A DNA stretch of 64,000 nucleotides, from positions 2,356,001 to 2,420,000 of the forward strand of contig OZ242007.1 of the NCBI GenBank assembly GCA_965204695.1, given 5' to 3'. The translations under genes were made by a program, and so were the position numbers. Below, piece by piece: positions 62,114 through 64,000 of the stretch. Positions within the stretch are counted from its first letter, which is position 1. Each line of letters opens with the position of its first letter. Source of the stretch: JAHEKD01 sp965204695. GTDB taxonomy: Bacteria > Pseudomonadota > Gammaproteobacteria > Arenicellales > JAHEKD01. The notes beneath the pieces are model-generated. The model saw only the letters and a list, made by a program, of their open reading frames with translations, was not told the DNA's origin and did not search any database.

Positions 62114-62689
62114 ATGAACACAACTATTAAACCTGATGACCCTGTCACCATGATGTTTACTGATCGAGTTAAGCCTGAAAAAATCAAAGACTATGAAGCC
62201 TGGGCCAGTGGTATTCATAACGATGCAAAGAAATTCCAAGGGTTTTTGAGTGTCGACATCATTAAGCCGGATGACTTTGCTAGCCCTGAATACATGGCAT
62301 TAATAAAGTTTGATTGTCAGCAAAACATGAACAATTGGTTACATTCTGAGAATGTAGCAAAATGGGTTAGGCAACTGGAGGATTTGCTTGAAGCGGGTCC
62401 ACATGCTCAGCAAGCATCGGGATTAGAATTGTGGTTTTCGCGTCCTAAAGCTTTAGTGTCAGCTAAACCACCGCCTTTTTATAAGCAGGTGATCTTGGGC
62501 GTGATGACTGTCTACCCTATGATTCTGATTTTAAATTTTGTACTTAAGCCTGTTACGGGCAATCTTCCCTGGTTGGTTTCACTTTTTATATCGGTTGTTA
62601 TTTTATCGTCGCTGCTGACTTATCCGATTATGCCTTGGGCTACAAAATTGTTGCGAAATTGGCTTTATCCGAAATCAAAAAATTCATAG
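62114..62689 (+). CDS. Antibiotic biosynthesis monooxygenase (ABM) domain protein with C-terminal helices
   Basis: An N-terminal ABM-like dimeric alpha-beta domain (MMFTDRVKPEKIKDYEAWASGI, about residues 10-110) is followed by two C-terminal membrane helices (VILGVMTVYPMILILNFVL and LVSLFISVVILSSLLTYPI). It resembles COG3224 membrane ABM proteins. An in-frame ATG at 62096 inside the ABC gene is also possible. Probably co-transcribed with the ABC-like gene. Function unknown. Confidence 0.82.
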   Translation: MNTTIKPDDPVTMMFTDRVKPEKIKDYEAWASGIHNDAKKFQGFLSVDIIKPDDFASPEYMALIKFDCQQNMNNWLHSENVAKWVRQLEDLLEAGPHAQQASGLELWFSRPKALVSAKPPPFYKQVILGVMTVYPMILILNFVLKPVTGNLPWLVSLFISVVILSSLLTYPIMPWATKLLRNWLYPKSKNS

Positions 62690-62711
62690 TTTAAAAATAC
62701 CAGGTGACTGA

Positions 62712-62731
62712 AAACTATGCTTGTATAGTTT
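62712..62731. other. Perfect hairpin downstream of the ABM gene
   Basis: AAACTAT-GCTTGT-ATAGTTT forms a perfect 7-base stem just after the ABM stop. It is AT-rich and lacks a long T-tract, so terminator function is only possible. Confidence 0.4.
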
Positions 62732-62806
62732 GACCTTGGCAGTCCTAGATAAACAATTGTCAGGATATTGTGTTAATAATTCATGCTGAAGCTATAGCGA
62801 AGTCTG

Positions 62807-63289
62807 CTACGTCTCGATGTTATATTGCCAAATTGTTCCGGTAATTGAATCTGCTATCAGTACAGTGTCATCTGATATCTGTGTCATCCCGTTTAAAAAT
62901 AACGCATTGGGAACATCAACATCGTTCTCCATAAGGCCGTTGTCATCAAGATGAAGAATTTTTTGAGTTTGCGTGAATTCGGGGCCATCAGTAAAACTTA
63001 AGCCGTGTGCAGTAATCAAATACCCTTTATCCAGCTTTAAGACACTGACCGGGTGAACATCCAGTTTTGCAAGTGTTTGCAGTTGATTATCTGCTGTCAG
63101 AGTGAGTAATTCCTGGTCAAAGTAACTTGTGATGACAGTATCACCATTGTCAGTAACCACTAAGTTTTCAAGAAATGTACCCGAAGGAAACTCAGTCACC
63201 ACTCGCTTTGTGCTATCAGCCATAATTGGTGTTAAAAAGATGGCTGAGATCAGTACACCAGATAAATTTTTAAACACTTTGTTCTCCAT
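62807..63289 (-). pseudogene. Truncated SMP-30/NHL-type beta-propeller protein
   Basis: A signal peptide (MENKVFKNLSGVLISAIFLTPIMA) is followed by beta-propeller-type repeats: EFPSGTFLENLVVTDNGDTVITSY, DKGYLITAHGLSF, NALFLNGMTQISDDTVLIADS and GTIWQYNI. Such propellers usually run to about 300 residues, but this frame stops after 160 (TAG at 62807-62809) and the sequence downstream shows no continuation that I can see. It is likely cut short. Part of the propeller fold would be lost. Confidence 0.6.
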
Positions 63290-63375
63290 TAGTCTATTGA
63301 GGTAGTAATGGAACCGGTGAAAACTGAGAGTTATTTTCAGTTGCCACCGGTCCTGAATATTTAAGTTAATCTGAA

Positions 63376-63975
63376 TCAGATATGGTCACTGACATCCAGC
63401 GTTTCGCCATTCATATCGCCTTCAATAGCGACACGATAAGCTTTGGCCGTATCAGCAGCCGAGATTCCGCTGCTGCTGTCCATGCCCATCAGCTCCATGG
63501 TTTCTTTCACAAAAGCTGGTGCTACCGCATTGATGCGCAGATTTTCCTGCTCCAATGCCGCTGCACGGACAAAGCTCTCCAACGCACCATTAACCATGGC
63601 CACGGAAGCACTACCTGGGAATGGATGTCGTGACAGTATGCCGGAGGTTAGTGTGATCGAGCCGCTTGAATTAATAGATTGTTGGCCGTAACGAAGCAGG
63701 TTCACCTGTCCCATCAACTTATTGTCCAAAGCAAGTTGGTAATCGTCATCACTTTGTTCAGCTATGGCGCCAAATTTGGCTAAACCTGCAACTGAAATCA
63801 CTGCATCAATAGGTCCGGTTTTGTCGAACATTGCCTTTATCGACTCACTATTGGATAGATCAACCTGGACATCACCACTATTGTAGTTAGCCGTTATCAA
63901 TTCATGCTGATCTTTTAAGCTCTCAACAACCGCTTTACCAATCGTGCCTGAGGCACCAATAATCAAAATTTTCAT
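63376..63975 (-). CDS. Short-chain dehydrogenase family protein lacking YxxxK
   Basis: The 199-residue protein begins ILIIGASGTIGKAVVESLKDQ, the NAD(P)-binding loop of a short-chain dehydrogenase, then DAVISVAGLAKFGAI, SITLTSGILSRHP and RINAVAPAFVKETMEL. In the normal active-site position GSASVAMVNGALESF replaces the Y-x-x-x-K pair. Proteins with this SDR layout but without the catalytic Tyr-Lys are known. A good AAGGA site precedes the ATG. Substrate unknown. Confidence 0.83.
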   Translation of the reverse strand: MKILIIGASGTIGKAVVESLKDQHELITANYNSGDVQVDLSNSESIKAMFDKTGPIDAVISVAGLAKFGAIAEQSDDDYQLALDNKLMGQVNLLRYGQQSINSSGSITLTSGILSRHPFPGSASVAMVNGALESFVRAAALEQENLRINAVAPAFVKETMELMGMDSSSGISAADTAKAYRVAIEGDMNGETLDVSDHI

Positions 63976-64000
63976 CGCTTGTTCCTTTTGCAGTTATTAA

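Noticed and set aside
1..64000. CRISPR arrays, rRNA and tRNA genes
   Set aside because: No regular spaced repeats and no recognisable rRNA or tRNA sequences were seen by reading the window.

Overview
This window most likely comes from a marine, heterotrophic gammaproteobacterium. That is inferred from the protein families: a BCCT osmolyte transporter, NhaA, NDH-2, SoxR, GcvA-type LysR regulators, and several enzyme families tied to methylated-osmolyte catabolism. The DNA is moderately AT-rich and there are no rRNA or tRNA genes that I can see. Genes are dense, and many neighbours overlap by ATGA or TAATG.

Layout. (A) 1-15.4 kb holds two catabolic units around a BCCT transporter. The first is a minus-strand operon of aldehyde dehydrogenase, M19 dipeptidase-like protein and an unrecognised gene running off the left edge, with a divergent LysR gene. 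The BCCT gene has an apparent one-base frameshift near its 5' end. The second is a seven-gene minus-strand operon: LeuB-like dehydrogenase, GMC oxidase, TPP-dependent decarboxylase, aldehyde dehydrogenase, membrane di-iron hydroxylase, MmgE/PrpD and a non-pyrrolysine MttB methyltransferase. A divergent LysR gene precedes it. (B) 16.4-26.1 kb has an orphan 7TM histidine kinase, an aminotransferase, a CAP-domain protein, a ThiF-type enzyme, DUF3095, and an M24 peptidase, diaminopropionate ammonia-lyase and MFS transporter group. (C) 26.1-39.7 kb is mostly housekeeping and accessory: YqhA remnant, NhaA, two CorC-like proteins, redoxin, PurC, FkbM methyltransferase, NDH-2, LysE, DUF2520, an interrupted DUF6817 gene, SRPBCC, YgjV and LysR. 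(D) 39.8-55 kb is a second catabolic region: enolase-superfamily enzyme, MDR dehydrogenase, LysR, two NTF2-like proteins, DUF5519, a TetR/GST pair with twin operators, bicupin, GMC oxidase, thioesterase, a dimethylglycine-dehydrogenase-like flavoprotein, an XRE-cupin regulator, a DddP-like M24 enzyme and a Rieske oxygenase. (E) 55-64 kb has an MscS channel, two GFA proteins, a SoxR/VOC pair with a textbook SoxR promoter, an epimerase, an ABC membrane domain without an ATPase, an ABM protein, a truncated beta-propeller gene and an SDR.

Working together: regions A and D look like catabolic islands for quaternary ammonium and/or sulfonium osmolytes (betaine- or DMSP-like). BCCT would bring substrate in. 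MttB, the Rieske enzyme and the DMGDH-like enzyme are demethylation candidates, the DddP-like protein a C-S or related lyase candidate. GMC, ALDH, TPP, LeuB-like and PrpD enzymes would handle the carbon skeleton. No exact substrate can be fixed from sequence alone. Several genes carry lesions (BCCT, YqhA, DUF6817, a small HTH remnant, the beta-propeller protein), so either some gene decay or some assembly error is present.
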